Assembly (NCBI GenBank): GCA_022843175.1
Contig: JALHOE010000048.1
Coordinates: forward strand, 1 to 44,894
DNA from: Deltaproteobacteria bacterium
GTDB lineage: Bacteria > Myxococcota_A > Polyangia > Polyangiales > JADJMO01
Direction of reading: 5' to 3'
Length of the DNA: 44,894 nucleotides
In this document: positions 24,900 to 33,287 of the stretch, in pieces
Position numbering within the stretch: the first letter of the stretch is position 1
How the letters are laid out: each line of letters opens with the position of its first letter
The notes under the pieces: model-generated
What the model saw: only the letters and a program-made list of their open reading frames with translations
Told to the model about the DNA's origin: nothing
The model's database searches: none
Translations under genes and position numbers: made by a program

Positions 24900-26180
24900 C
24901 TAGCGACGACGACGACGTGCGGCCACGGCGAGACCGAACGCGGCGACTGCGAGCATCGCACCGTCCGACGACGACGACTTCGGCGTGGTGCAGCTGCAAC
25001 CCTCGTCCGCGGCAGTGTCGGCGGGCGCGATTTCGCTGCCGGTGTCGGCCGTACCCGTGTCGCGGACCACGAAGCCCGTGTCCTGCGGCTCGCTGCCGGT
25101 GTCCTCGGGGCCGGTGCCGGTGTCCACGGGGGCGGTGCCGGTATCCGTCGGCGAGGTGCCGGTGTCCGTAGGCGCGGTGCCTGTGTCGGCAGCAGCACCG
25201 GTGTCGGTCGCAGCGCCGGTGTCGACCGGTGCGTCGACCGGGGGTGTCACCGCGTCCATCGCGACCTCGGACGCGACATCTGGGAGAGCGGTGTCCGGCA
25301 TCACGACGACGTCTGGCAGACCACTCTCGGGGACGATGCCGCCATCCGTTCCCTTCGTGCCCACGTTGGGCGCGCCTGGGGTGAGCGCGGCGCCGGCGGG
25401 ATAGTTCGACGTCACCTCGGTCGAGACCGTCGAGTACGTGACGTCACTCGGGGTTCCGGTGAGGCGACCCGCATACCACGCGCCAGCCGAGAGCGGCGTG
25501 TCGTCGTCGGGGAAGCGCGTGTACCCCATCAGCTGGCTTCCGGGAGTGAGCTCGACGCCGCCGTATACGGTGTCGCCTGTCGCTTCCTTCATTCCGACCG
25601 CGTCGACGACGATCGCTCCGACCGGAAGTGCGAGGCCCGAGCCCGTGTCGTAGTCCGTGCCCTCGACGACGGGGTTCGTAGGGCTGAAGACGAGCAGCCA
25701 CGAGTTGCTGCCGTTCTCGAGACCGCCGGCCGTCGGATCGAGCTGGGTGTCAGTGACGGTCGTCGTCGCCGCGGGGGGCGTTGCCCCACCCGCGGCTGCC
25801 TTGATGACCAATAGACCGTTCGAGCCGAACGCACAGGGACCGCCGCACGCCGTGCCGAGGTTGACGACCATGTCCGCAGTGCCGGCGCCGGTGCCAGACT
25901 CGCCCTCCATGGAGACGAAATAGAACCCCGTGAGCAGTCCGCCGGGCGTGCCACGCAGCTCGATGTACTCCTGGGGACCGTCGCCCGGCGACCCGTTGGC
26001 ATCGATCTTCAGCTCGTTGATGAGCGCCAACGACGCCCCGCCGTCGACGCCCGTATCCAGCGCGAGCGTCGTCCTACCCAGCTTCTCCTGCGGAGCGCGC
26101 GCGTCGCCACAGGCCGAGGCGAGCGCAGAAGCTCCGCCGACGAGACCAAGAAGAAGGGCGAAATGAGAAAGACGCTTCAT
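24900..26180 (-). CDS. LTD-like domain protein with lipobox-like N-terminus and MYXO-CTERM-like tail (paralogue A)
   Basis: 426 residues. The signal peptide ends with SALASAC (Cys about 24), which could be a lipoprotein site. Residues about 50-270 resemble the lamin-tail (LTD) fold of secreted bacterial proteins: LINELKIDANG, EYIELRGTPGGLLTGFYFV and NSWLLVFSP. A linker of DTG units (about 305-385) leads to GCSCTTPKSSSS, a hydrophobic helix and RRRRR, a tripartite sorting tail. It is a clear paralogue of the gene at 26231-27607 and lies 50 bases downstream of it. The ATG at 26180 sits inside a perfect 14-base inverted repeat (26171-26208); GTG 26186 is an alternative start. Confidence 0.85.
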   Translation of the reverse strand: MKRLSHFALLLGLVGGASALASACGDARAPQEKLGRTTLALDTGVDGGASLALINELKIDANGSPGDGPQEYIELRGTPGGLLTGFYFVSMEGESGTGAGTADMVVNLGTACGGPCAFGSNGLLVIKAAAGGATPPAATTTVTDTQLDPTAGGLENGSNSWLLVFSPTNPVVEGTDYDTGSGLALPVGAIVVDAVGMKEATGDTVYGGVELTPGSQLMGYTRFPDDDTPLSAGAWYAGRLTGTPSDVTYSTVSTEVTSNYPAGAALTPGAPNVGTKGTDGGIVPESGLPDVVVMPDTALPDVASEVAMDAVTPPVDAPVDTGAATDTGAAADTGTAPTDTGTSPTDTGTAPVDTGTGPEDTGSEPQDTGFVVRDTGTADTGSEIAPADTAADEGCSCTTPKSSSSDGAMLAVAAFGLAVAARRRRR

Positions 26181-26208
26181 GCGCACAGTTCAATGCGCAT
26201 GAAGCGTC
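26171..26208 (-). promoter_or_regulatory. Perfect inverted repeat spanning the start codon of paralogue A
   Basis: GACGCTTCATGCGC (26171-26184) and GCGCATGAAGCGTC (26195-26208) are exact reverse complements with a 10-base spacer. In the mRNA the ATG at 26180 would be paired inside a 14-pair stem, hiding it from ribosomes unless melted or bound. It could equally be a DNA operator or an internal attenuator between the paralogous genes. Confidence 0.7.
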
Positions 26209-26230
26209 CCGTCAATGCAGACGAGGTTCC

Positions 26231-27607
26231 TCAGTGCTTGCGACGACGACGTGCTGCGAGGACGAGCCCGAGCGCGAGCGCGCTGAAGGCGGCGGTGCTC
26301 GACGACGTGCTGCGCGGGGTCTCGCAGCCGCAGCCGCTGTCGTCGGCCGTTGTCGCGACCGGCTCCTCGCCGGTGTCGGCGAGCGTCGAACCGGTGTCCG
26401 CAGTGGTGGAACCGGTGTCGTCGGCGGTGCCGGTGTCGTCGGCGGTGCCGGTGTCGTCGGCGGTGCCGGTATCGGTCGGCGCGGTGCCGGTATCGGTCGG
26501 CGCGGTGCCGGTATCGGTCGGCGCGGTACCGGTGTCGGTCGGCGCGGTGCCGGTGTCGACCGGCTCGGTGTCGGCGCCGCTGTCCGCCGCCGCGCCGGTG
26601 TCGGCCGGCGCGGTGTCGGCGCCTGCGTCGACGTCCGTATCCATCACCACCACCACGGTGTCCGCGGGGGCGTCGGCAGCGGCGTCGGCTACATCGGCGG
26701 CGGCGTCGGCGTCGGCTGCATCGGCGGCGTCCGGCGCTGCGTCGGCGCCCGCATCGGTTCCCTTCGTGCCGATGTTCGTGGCGCCGGGGGTCAGCGCTCC
26801 GCCGGTGGGGAAGTTGGCGGTGCGACCGGTCGCGGAGAACGCCGTGGTGTCGACCGCGCCCGTGAGCGGACCGCCGTACCACGCGGCGCTCGACTGGGGC
26901 GTGTCGTCGTCGGCGAAGCGCACCACCGCGTCGGGGTTCACCGTCGTGGGGATCGAGGCGGGGCCGTAGATCACGTCGCTCCCACCGCCATCGGACCAGC
27001 CGATCGAATCCGCGATCTGCGCGGTGGCCGGCAGCAGGTTGAGCGTGCCCGGCGTCGCGCCGGTGTCGTAGTCGGTGCCCTGCGCGATCGCGGTCGTGGG
27101 GCTGTAGATGAGCATCAGGGTGGTGGTGCCGTTCTCGAGCCCGCCGCCGTTCAGGTTCATGTCGCGCACGTGCCTCGTCGGCGCCGCGATCGTCGGGATG
27201 CCCGCGCCGTCGGCGGTCACCGTCAGCAACCCGTTCGCGCCGAACGTGCAGGGCGTCGCCGCCCCACCGCACGCGGTCCCGAGGTTCAGGACGTAGTCTG
27301 CGACGCCGGGGCCGGCGGCTCCGCCGGAGTCGCCCTCGAACGCCACCAGGTAGAACCCCGTGAGCGGCGCGCCGGGCGTGCCCTTCAGCTCGATGAACTC
27401 GGCGTTCCCGTCCGCGGTCGGGGGATTCACCTTGATCTCGTTGAGCAACGCGAGCGTCGGGCCGCCGTCGACGCCGGTGTCGATCGCCTGCTGCGTCTTG
27501 CCGAGGCGCTCGCGCGACGGCGCGTCGGTGTTTGCGCACGCAACCCCGAGAGCAGCTACACCGGAGATTGCGCCGAGGACGAGTGCGATGCGGGAGATCG
27601 GAGTCAT
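26231..27607 (-). CDS. LTD-like domain protein with lipobox-like N-terminus and MYXO-CTERM-like tail (paralogue B)
   Basis: 458 residues. The signal peptide ends with AALGVAC (Cys about 25). Residues about 50-280 are an LTD-like domain (LLNEIKVNPPT, EFIELKGTPGAPLTGFYLV, TTLMLIYSP), matching paralogue A in order and motifs. A longer low-complexity linker (about 285-420) starts with Ala/Asp repeats and passes into DTGTAPT and DDTGTA units. The tail is GCGCETPRSTSSS, hydrophobic helix, RRRRKH. The gene follows the BNR-repeat gene with a 31-base gap, so it is probably in the same operon. ATG 27607 is the only good start and lies in a hairpin (27596-27628). Confidence 0.85.
   Translation of the reverse strand: MTPISRIALVLGAISGVAALGVACANTDAPSRERLGKTQQAIDTGVDGGPTLALLNEIKVNPPTADGNAEFIELKGTPGAPLTGFYLVAFEGDSGGAAGPGVADYVLNLGTACGGAATPCTFGANGLLTVTADGAGIPTIAAPTRHVRDMNLNGGGLENGTTTLMLIYSPTTAIAQGTDYDTGATPGTLNLLPATAQIADSIGWSDGGGSDVIYGPASIPTTVNPDAVVRFADDDTPQSSAAWYGGPLTGAVDTTAFSATGRTANFPTGGALTPGATNIGTKGTDAGADAAPDAADAADADAAADVADAAADAPADTVVVVMDTDVDAGADTAPADTGAAADSGADTEPVDTGTAPTDTGTAPTDTGTAPTDTGTAPTDTGTADDTGTADDTGTADDTGSTTADTGSTLADTGEEPVATTADDSGCGCETPRSTSSSTAAFSALALGLVLAARRRRKH
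26402..26570 (-). repeat. Tandem 18- and 21-bp repeats encoding DTG linker
   Basis: Copies of GTCGGCGGTGCCGGTGTC (18 bp) run into copies of GGTGCCGGTATCGGTCGGCGC (21 bp), nearly identical within each block. They encode ADDTGT and TAPTDTG units of the linker of paralogue B. Two different unit lengths in one linker suggest independent expansions. Confidence 0.85.
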
Positions 27608-27628
27608 CCAGCGATGAGACTCCGCATC
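27596..27628 (-). promoter_or_regulatory. Inverted repeat over the start region of paralogue B
   Basis: GATCGGAGTC (27596-27605) pairs with GACTCCGcATC (27618-27628) with one bulged base and a 12-base loop. On the mRNA it pairs the GGAG that would act as Shine-Dalgarno with codons 1-4 and takes in the G of the ATG at 27607. The arrangement parallels the hairpin at the start of paralogue A, although the stem sequences differ. Confidence 0.55.
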
Positions 27629-27638
27629 TTGCGTCAGG

Positions 27639-28949
27639 TCAACAGCGACGACGCGCCACACGCAAAAATGCGGCAAGCGCGAGCGCGAGCGCGGCGAACG
27701 AGCCCGAGGTCCTCCCGGGCAGCGAGCAACCGCACGACGTGTCGTTCGGGGGCGTCGTCGGCTTCTTCGCGCCGCTGTCGACCGGCTGCGGGCCCGTCTC
27801 CTCGATCGGCACGGCGCCGATCGTCGCCTGCACGGCCGGCCACTCCTTCGCGCACAGCGATCCCGTGGTGGTGGTCGCCGCGCACTCGAGGGGCGAGAGG
27901 TTCGCGAGCTTGTACATGGGGGTGAAGCTCTTGCCCTCGTCGGTCGACAGGCCGACCGTGAAGCCGTCGGGGTACTCGGTCGCGCACACGTACAAGCCGG
28001 CCGGCGTCCAGGTGAGGCAGCGCGCTCCGATCGAGGACACGCGCGTGGGCTTCGGGTCCGTGGTGCTCGCGATCCACACGCCGTCGAGCGGGCCACCGAA
28101 CGCGACCTTCGAGCCATCGGGCGAGAGCGCGAAGCCGAGCATGTCGGCCGTGGTGCGGCCGACCTCGGTCCAGGTCTTGGCGCCGTCGCGCGAGACCATC
28201 AGGCGATCGGGCGCCATCAGGGCGGCGTCGCCGTCGATGCGCGCCCACACCACGTCCGGGTTGTTCGGATCGACCGCCGCGAGGTAGGGCGCGAGGCCGT
28301 CCTTGCCGAGCTCGATCGGCAGCCGCTCCCACGTCGCGCCGCGGTCGTCGCTCTTTTGAATCACGCCGGTGCGGGGCGTGCCGACGATGCCGCTCGCGTA
28401 GATGCGCTCGCTCCGCGACGGCGCGACCTCGACCGTCTCGCTGTTGAAGTCCTTGGGTAGATCGGCGCCGGCCTGCTTCCACGTCTGGCCGCCGTCGAGC
28501 GACTCGCCGAGCGCGACGTGGAAGCCGGCGTCGCCGAGGCCGGTGGACGTGATCGCGACGACGCGCGCCGGGTCCTTCTGCTCGACGACCAGATCGATCA
28601 TGTACTGCTTGGTGAAGATGCTCTCGCCGACCTTGGTGAAGTTGCAGCCGCGATCGGTGCTGCTCGCCATGCCGTCGAACAAGCCGACGAGGATGCGGCC
28701 GGTCTTGGTGACGCCGATGGCGGGATCGAATTTGCCGCCGTAGCCGACGGAGGTCTCGCACAGCCAGTTCCAGTTGGCGCCGGCGTCGAACGTCTGGAGG
28801 ACGCCATAGGTGGTGCGCAGCACGATGTGCTTGCCGTCGCTCGGGTCGACCACGAGCTGGTTGGCGAACGGGAAGCGACCGTTCGCCGACGCGACGCCTG
28901 CCCACAACCCCAAGGCGATCACCGCTGCGGCGACCGGCGCGAGCTTCAT
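27639..28949 (-). CDS. BNR-repeat (sialidase/Vps10-like) propeller with MYXO-CTERM-like tail
   Basis: 436 residues. Signal peptide with cleavage near GVASA-NGRF. The mature protein carries about five Asp-box/BNR phrases (S.DGG.TW): STDRGCNF, SLDGGQTWKQAG, SDDRGATWERL, SRDGAKTWTEV and STDEGKSFTPM, the mark of a beta-propeller like those in sialidases and photosynthesis-system-type stability factors. No sialidase Arg triad can be identified, so a binding rather than enzymatic role is more likely. The tail is CGCSLPGRTSG, hydrophobic helix, ARRRC; the basic end is shorter than in its relatives and finishes with Cys. It overlaps the upstream acidic-protein gene by ATGA. Confidence 0.83.
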   Translation of the reverse strand: MKLAPVAAAVIALGLWAGVASANGRFPFANQLVVDPSDGKHIVLRTTYGVLQTFDAGANWNWLCETSVGYGGKFDPAIGVTKTGRILVGLFDGMASSTDRGCNFTKVGESIFTKQYMIDLVVEQKDPARVVAITSTGLGDAGFHVALGESLDGGQTWKQAGADLPKDFNSETVEVAPSRSERIYASGIVGTPRTGVIQKSDDRGATWERLPIELGKDGLAPYLAAVDPNNPDVVWARIDGDAALMAPDRLMVSRDGAKTWTEVGRTTADMLGFALSPDGSKVAFGGPLDGVWIASTTDPKPTRVSSIGARCLTWTPAGLYVCATEYPDGFTVGLSTDEGKSFTPMYKLANLSPLECAATTTTGSLCAKEWPAVQATIGAVPIEETGPQPVDSGAKKPTTPPNDTSCGCSLPGRTSGSFAALALALAAFLRVARRRC

Positions 28950-29890
28950 CCGCGGCCTCGCGGCGATAGCACGAGGACGCCGAACGGACCCCGCGCGAGC
29001 ACCTCGATCGCGCTGCCGCGCACGCGGACCGCGAGGGCCTCGACGCGTACGTCCTCGTCGACGTCGTCTGCGATGAAGTCGGCGACGAGCTCGGCCACGA
29101 GCGACTCGCCGGTGCGTACGCTCACGATCGCCGAGGCGTCGCGGGTGGCGTCGTGGAGCGCGGCGACGATCTGCGCTTGGTGGATCGTGGCGGCGGTGAC
29201 GCCCGTGCACCCGGGGACACGGACGAAGGTGACGCCGCCGTCGGTCGAGACGATCAGCATTCCCTCGCGGGTGGCGACGACCAGCTCGCCCTCGGTCGTG
29301 ACGCCGGAATCGACGTGCGCGGCGTCGGAGCGGGTGATCGTCCAGGCCACGTCGGCGCGCGACGGCCACGGCTCGCGCTCGAGACGCTCGCGGGCACGCG
29401 CGGCGCCGCCGTCCTCGAAGCGGGCGTCGTCGTCGATGCCCTCGTCGTCCATGGCGTCGCCCTTGGCGCCGCGCTCCTCGACCTCCTCGAGCGCATGCGC
29501 GGGATCCTCGCCGGTGCCCTCGGCGCCGCCGTCGTCGGTGTCGCTGCCCTCTTCCTCGAAGAGGCCGTTCTCGTCGGCGCTCGCATCGCGCCCGTCGCCC
29601 TCGTCGCTGTCCTCGAGGAGGCCGATCTCGGCGCCGGCGAGCAGCTCGTGCTCCTCGTCGAGGATGAGTTGCTCGTTGCCCTCGGCGAAGTCGAGGAGGC
29701 TGCCGTTGTCGGCGATCGCCACGAACGCGCCGAAGCGCTCGAGCGGCTCGTCCTCGGCGGTGGCGTCGTCGAGGTCGTTGGATTCGTCGCCGTCGAGATC
29801 GATGTCCTCGCCCCCGAACAGGGAGCCGTCGTCCTCGAGCGGCGGGAGCTCGGGGAGCTCTTCGTCCTGGTGTTGCTTGTGCGGGCTCAT
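28946..29890 (-). CDS. Acidic cytoplasmic protein with BNR-like C-terminal half
   Basis: 314 residues, no signal peptide ([17 protein letters not shown]). The first 170 residues are extremely acidic and low in complexity, with runs of Asp, Glu and Gly, probably disordered. From about 178 on it resembles part of a BNR-type propeller (WTITRSDAAHV, GMLIVSTDGGVTFVRV) but has only one clear Asp-box. It is translated between the PrsW protease (shares one base, TGATG) and the tripartite-tail propeller (ATGA overlap), so it probably acts with one or both. Possible roles are a cytoplasmic adaptor or an anti-partner of the propeller; both are guesses. Confidence 0.7.
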   Translation of the reverse strand: MSPHKQHQDEELPELPPLEDDGSLFGGEDIDLDGDESNDLDDATAEDEPLERFGAFVAIADNGSLLDFAEGNEQLILDEEHELLAGAEIGLLEDSDEGDGRDASADENGLFEEEGSDTDDGGAEGTGEDPAHALEEVEERGAKGDAMDDEGIDDDARFEDGGAARARERLEREPWPSRADVAWTITRSDAAHVDSGVTTEGELVVATREGMLIVSTDGGVTFVRVPGCTGVTAATIHQAQIVAALHDATRDASAIVSVRTGESLVAELVADFIADDVDEDVRVEALAVRVRGSAIEVLARGPFGVLVLSPRGRG

Positions 29891-30957
29891 CACTGACCGT
29901 ACCCCCCGTTGCCCTGACCGCCCTGCGGGTTGTAGCCGGGAGGTGGCGGGTAGCCGGGGTAGGGCTGCTGCGGCGCTGCGGGCTGCGTGGGCGGGTATTG
30001 CGGAGCTTGCCCCTGCTGCTGCGGCGGGTAGCCGGGCTGCGAGACGTAGCCGGGCTGCGGGTAACCCTGCTGCGGGTAACCCTGCTGCGGGTAACCCTGC
30101 TGCGGATAGCCCTGCTGCGGATAGCCCTGTTGGGGGTACTGCGGATAGCCGGGCTGCGAGACGTAGCCGGGCTGCGGATACGCCACGGGGGGCGCTCCCC
30201 ACGCGACCGGAGCCTGGCCGGGCAGCGGGCGCGACGCGGGACCGAGCAGCGCGTCGTCCATCGAGAGTGCGTGCTTGACCATCGCGCGGAGGATGAGCGC
30301 GCAGATGCCGACCAGCACCACGACGCCGAGCAGCGCGAGGAGCGGCTGCGGATCGAAGAACCCGAAGCCCGCGCCGCTGAACACGATCCAGTCGTAGAAG
30401 CCGTGGATGAAGACCGCCGCGAAGAAGCCGCCGAGCACCCAGGGGAACGCCGCGCCCTTCGACATCTTTCCGCGGCCGACGAAGTAACCCATGATGCCGG
30501 AGCACGTGGCGTGGAGGGGCACCGCGGTGAACGCGCGGACCATGCCGGTGAGCGGATTGCCGGCCGAGTAGAGGACGTTCTCGAGGAGCGCGAAGCCGAG
30601 GCTCGCGGCCGCGGTGTAGAGGATGCCGTCCATCACCTCGTCGAAGTGCGGCTTGCGCCACAGGAACAACAGGACGACGCCCAGCTTGACCAGCTCCTCG
30701 GTGAACGCCGCGATGAGGAAGGCGTTCACGAACTGCCCCTGCATCTCGACGATCTCTTTGCCGAGCGCCGCGCTCATGGCGAGCTCGATGCCGGCCGCCG
30801 GGAAGCACGTGACCGCGCCGAGGATCACCACGTTGCGCACCGCGCCCGGGGGCTCGGGCCGCTTCTCGTCCCACTTCTTGAACAACCACAGAAGCAGGAG
30901 CGCCGGTGCGACGGCGATCGCGAGGTTTGCGCGGATGTCCATCCCGCCGGCAGGCAT
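29890..30957 (-). CDS. PrsW-family intramembrane protease with YPQQG-repeat cytoplasmic tail
   Basis: 355 residues. About seven membrane helices in residues 1-240. The PrsW signature is intact: EELVK at 87-91, ENVLY at 126-130, His149 in PLHATCSG, and HGFYDW at 185-190, the Glu/His set of the glutamic intramembrane protease superfamily. PrsW of Bacillus cleaves anti-sigma factor RsiW; substrates here are unknown. The last 100 residues are Pro/Gln/Gly/Tyr-rich with five YPQQG units. ATG 30957 is chosen for GGGGAGG 9 bases upstream; ATG 30942 lacks spacing. It heads a run whose members at 27639, 26231 and 24900 end in tripartite sorting tails, which makes it a candidate processing enzyme. Confidence 0.85.
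   Translation of the reverse strand: MPAGGMDIRANLAIAVAPALLLLWLFKKWDEKRPEPPGAVRNVVILGAVTCFPAAGIELAMSAALGKEIVEMQGQFVNAFLIAAFTEELVKLGVVLLFLWRKPHFDEVMDGILYTAAASLGFALLENVLYSAGNPLTGMVRAFTAVPLHATCSGIMGYFVGRGKMSKGAAFPWVLGGFFAAVFIHGFYDWIVFSGAGFGFFDPQPLLALLGVVVLVGICALILRAMVKHALSMDDALLGPASRPLPGQAPVAWGAPPVAYPQPGYVSQPGYPQYPQQGYPQQGYPQQGYPQQGYPQQGYPQPGYVSQPGYPPQQQGQAPQYPPTQPAAPQQPYPGYPPPPGYNPQGGQGNGGYGQ
30028..30177 (-). repeat. 15-bp tandem repeat (YPQQG) framed by a 33-bp direct repeat
   Basis: Five 15-base units at 30061-30135 encode YPQQG; the first three are identical, the last two diverge. A 33-base sequence at 30028-30060 recurs at 30145-30177 with a single difference and encodes [11 protein letters not shown] on each side. 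The nested structure suggests slippage plus a longer duplication. Confidence 0.9.
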
Positions 30958-31091
30958 AGCACGCAGCCTCCCCACGGGCCGTGAATGACGCACAGCTCCG
31001 CTTTCCATCGCCGCGCCCACACTTCCGACGCGGGCGGACCAGGGGCCGAAAAAGCTCGTGGGTTTTCTGCCATCGACTAGATCGGCTGCCC

Positions 31092-33287
31092 ATGCCCGTG
31101 AACGTCACGCGCGCTGGCCTGTGCGCCGGTGCTCTGCTGTTGTTCCCCACGATCGCGGCGGCGTCCGACCTCGACGCGAAGACCGGTCAGCTGCGCTTCG
31201 CGCCCGAAGCGATCAAATCGTGGAGCTTCGAGTCGGCCGACGAGCTGATGAAGACCTCGGCGTACGTCATCCGTTCGTCGAGTGGCGGGGCGCTCAAGCT
31301 CACCGCGGTCACCGACCCGTCGCAGCTCGCGTTCACCGAGTCGGCCGACGCGCTCGAGGGGCAGCACGCGCTGAAGATCGGCGGCGCCACGGCGGCCGCG
31401 TCGGCGGGGCTCGCGATCATGGACGAGGCCCTGTTCAAGACGCTCGCCGGCCAGCGCGTCGAGGTCACGATGTGGGCCCGCGCCGACGGCGCCAACCCGT
31501 CGTTCTCGGTCGCCTACGCGAAGAGCGCGTGGGGGCTGGAGTCGTCGCTCGACTTCGCGATCTCGCCGTCGACGCGCACCGGCCGCGAGACGAGCGACGG
31601 CTGGGTCGAGTACACCACCGGCCCGATCGACGGCTCGGTGTGGGGCATTCCGATCCGCGCGATCGCCTTCTTCCCGCCGCGCGGCGGGACGTTCCTCGTC
31701 GACGCGCTCGAGATCAAGCGGGCGAGCGGCGCGCTCACGCCCAACGCCACCTGCACCCAGGGAGACCTCGACAAGACCTGCGGCGAGGACGCCGACTGCA
31801 TGTACGGCCACTGCGTGCCGTCGTCGGTCACCTGGGGCGCGATGCCGAGCGGCGAGCACCGCGCCGAGTTCGCCGAGCGCTGGAGCCACCTCGGCTCGCG
31901 GCTGATCGGGGATCGCGCGTCGAGCGAGTTCGGTCGCAAGACGTTCACCCCCGCGGCGCGCGAGCTCGCGCAGTACGCCCGCTCGTCGCGCAAGTTCTTC
32001 GGCGGCATCAACCGCCTGGTCAACGGCCTCCGCGACAACCACACCTCGATGGGCTCGCCGACCACGGCCAACAGCACCTTCGGCCCCACCCTGCAGTACG
32101 GCTGGTCGGGCGCCCTCCACGCGTGCTTCGGCGTCGTCGAGAAGGATCTCACCGGCGGCGGCCTCGGGTTCGGCGTGTTCCACGCGGGCGACGCGCCGCT
32201 CACCGGCGTCGTCCTCAAGCCGGGCGACGTGCTCACCGCGATCGACGGGATGGACCCGAAGAAGTGGGCCGACGAGGTGATCCCCGGCCTCAACCGCACG
32301 TCTGCCAACGACCCCAAGGCCGACTGGGCCACGCAGGCGGAGATCCTCGCCGCGGCGATCACCGCCCGCGCGAGCACGATCACGCTCACCCGCTGCGCCT
32401 CGGCCACCGCTTGCACCGGCGACAGCAAGACCGAGATCAAGATCGACGTCGCGTCGAAGATCTTCGCGCGCATCTCGGACAAGGGCGGCTACGGCGAGGA
32501 CATCAAGTACTTCGGCTGCTCGCCCCGCTTCAAGGAGTCGGTCGCCGACTACGATCCGCGCCCCACCACCGGCTACGAGGACATCGTCACGCCGCGCACC
32601 GTCGACGGGATCGTCAACGTCAACTTCGACGGCTTCAGCGGGGACACCGAGTGGAAGTCGAAGATGAGCGGCATCTTCGACCCCAAGCCCGCCAAGGTGC
32701 TGATGGACACCCGCCAGGGCAATGGTGGCACCGGCGACAACGTCGAGCACCTCCTCAACCTGCTCCGCGGCCGCGACGAGCAGATCGGCTTCATCACCGT
32801 GGTCAACGGCACCTACGACGAGCCGTCGCCCGCCACGCTCTTCAAGACCTACGAGAAGTGCGTCGGCGGCGAGTACTCCGGCGCCTTCTCCTGCTTCGGC
32901 GCATGGGGCTTCTTCTCCGAGCTCGCCACCCCGCCCGGCGCCAAATCGAAGATCGCCTGGATCAACACGCTCGACGTCTCCGCCAACGACTACATGCCGC
33001 GCCTGCTCAAGGGCCGCACGGCGATGAAGATCTTCGCTCCGCACCCCACCTCGGGAGCGTTCGGCGCGGTGACCTCGTTCTCCTCGTTCGCACCGGGTTG
33101 GAGCGGCGGCAGCATTCAGTACCAGGACAGCCGCTTCGCCGCGAAGTACGACGACTTCGCCGCGGCGCGCTGGGAGAGCGGGCACGGCGTCGAGCCCGAC
33201 GTCGTCGTCGCGCAGAAGGTCTCCGATGCCATCGCCGGCCGGGACACGATCTTGGAAGCTGCCCGCGCGTGGCTGAAGGCGGAATGA
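31092..33287 (+). CDS. S41-type (C-terminal processing/tricorn-like) secreted protease, copy 1
   Basis: 731 residues. Signal peptide cleaved near PTIAAA-SDL. Residues about 30-215 form a beta-sandwich like a carbohydrate- or protein-binding module, ending before a Cys-rich link (about 218-245). The peptidase part has [11 protein letters not shown] (His317), a PDZ-like stretch [14 protein letters not shown] (about 377-390), MDTRQGNGG at 538-546 in place of the S41 D.R.N.GG strand, and DVSAND with the probable nucleophile Ser630. This order (DxHT, PDZ, RxNGG, catalytic Ser) is the S41 pattern. The substrate is not known. The next gene, a lipoprotein, overlaps by ATGA, and the whole pair is repeated downstream. 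Confidence 0.82.
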   Translation: MPVNVTRAGLCAGALLLFPTIAAASDLDAKTGQLRFAPEAIKSWSFESADELMKTSAYVIRSSSGGALKLTAVTDPSQLAFTESADALEGQHALKIGGATAAASAGLAIMDEALFKTLAGQRVEVTMWARADGANPSFSVAYAKSAWGLESSLDFAISPSTRTGRETSDGWVEYTTGPIDGSVWGIPIRAIAFFPPRGGTFLVDALEIKRASGALTPNATCTQGDLDKTCGEDADCMYGHCVPSSVTWGAMPSGEHRAEFAERWSHLGSRLIGDRASSEFGRKTFTPAARELAQYARSSRKFFGGINRLVNGLRDNHTSMGSPTTANSTFGPTLQYGWSGALHACFGVVEKDLTGGGLGFGVFHAGDAPLTGVVLKPGDVLTAIDGMDPKKWADEVIPGLNRTSANDPKADWATQAEILAAAITARASTITLTRCASATACTGDSKTEIKIDVASKIFARISDKGGYGEDIKYFGCSPRFKESVADYDPRPTTGYEDIVTPRTVDGIVNVNFDGFSGDTEWKSKMSGIFDPKPAKVLMDTRQGNGGTGDNVEHLLNLLRGRDEQIGFITVVNGTYDEPSPATLFKTYEKCVGGEYSGAFSCFGAWGFFSELATPPGAKSKIAWINTLDVSANDYMPRLLKGRTAMKIFAPHPTSGAFGAVTSFSSFAPGWSGGSIQYQDSRFAAKYDDFAAARWESGHGVEPDVVVAQKVSDAIAGRDTILEAARAWLKAE

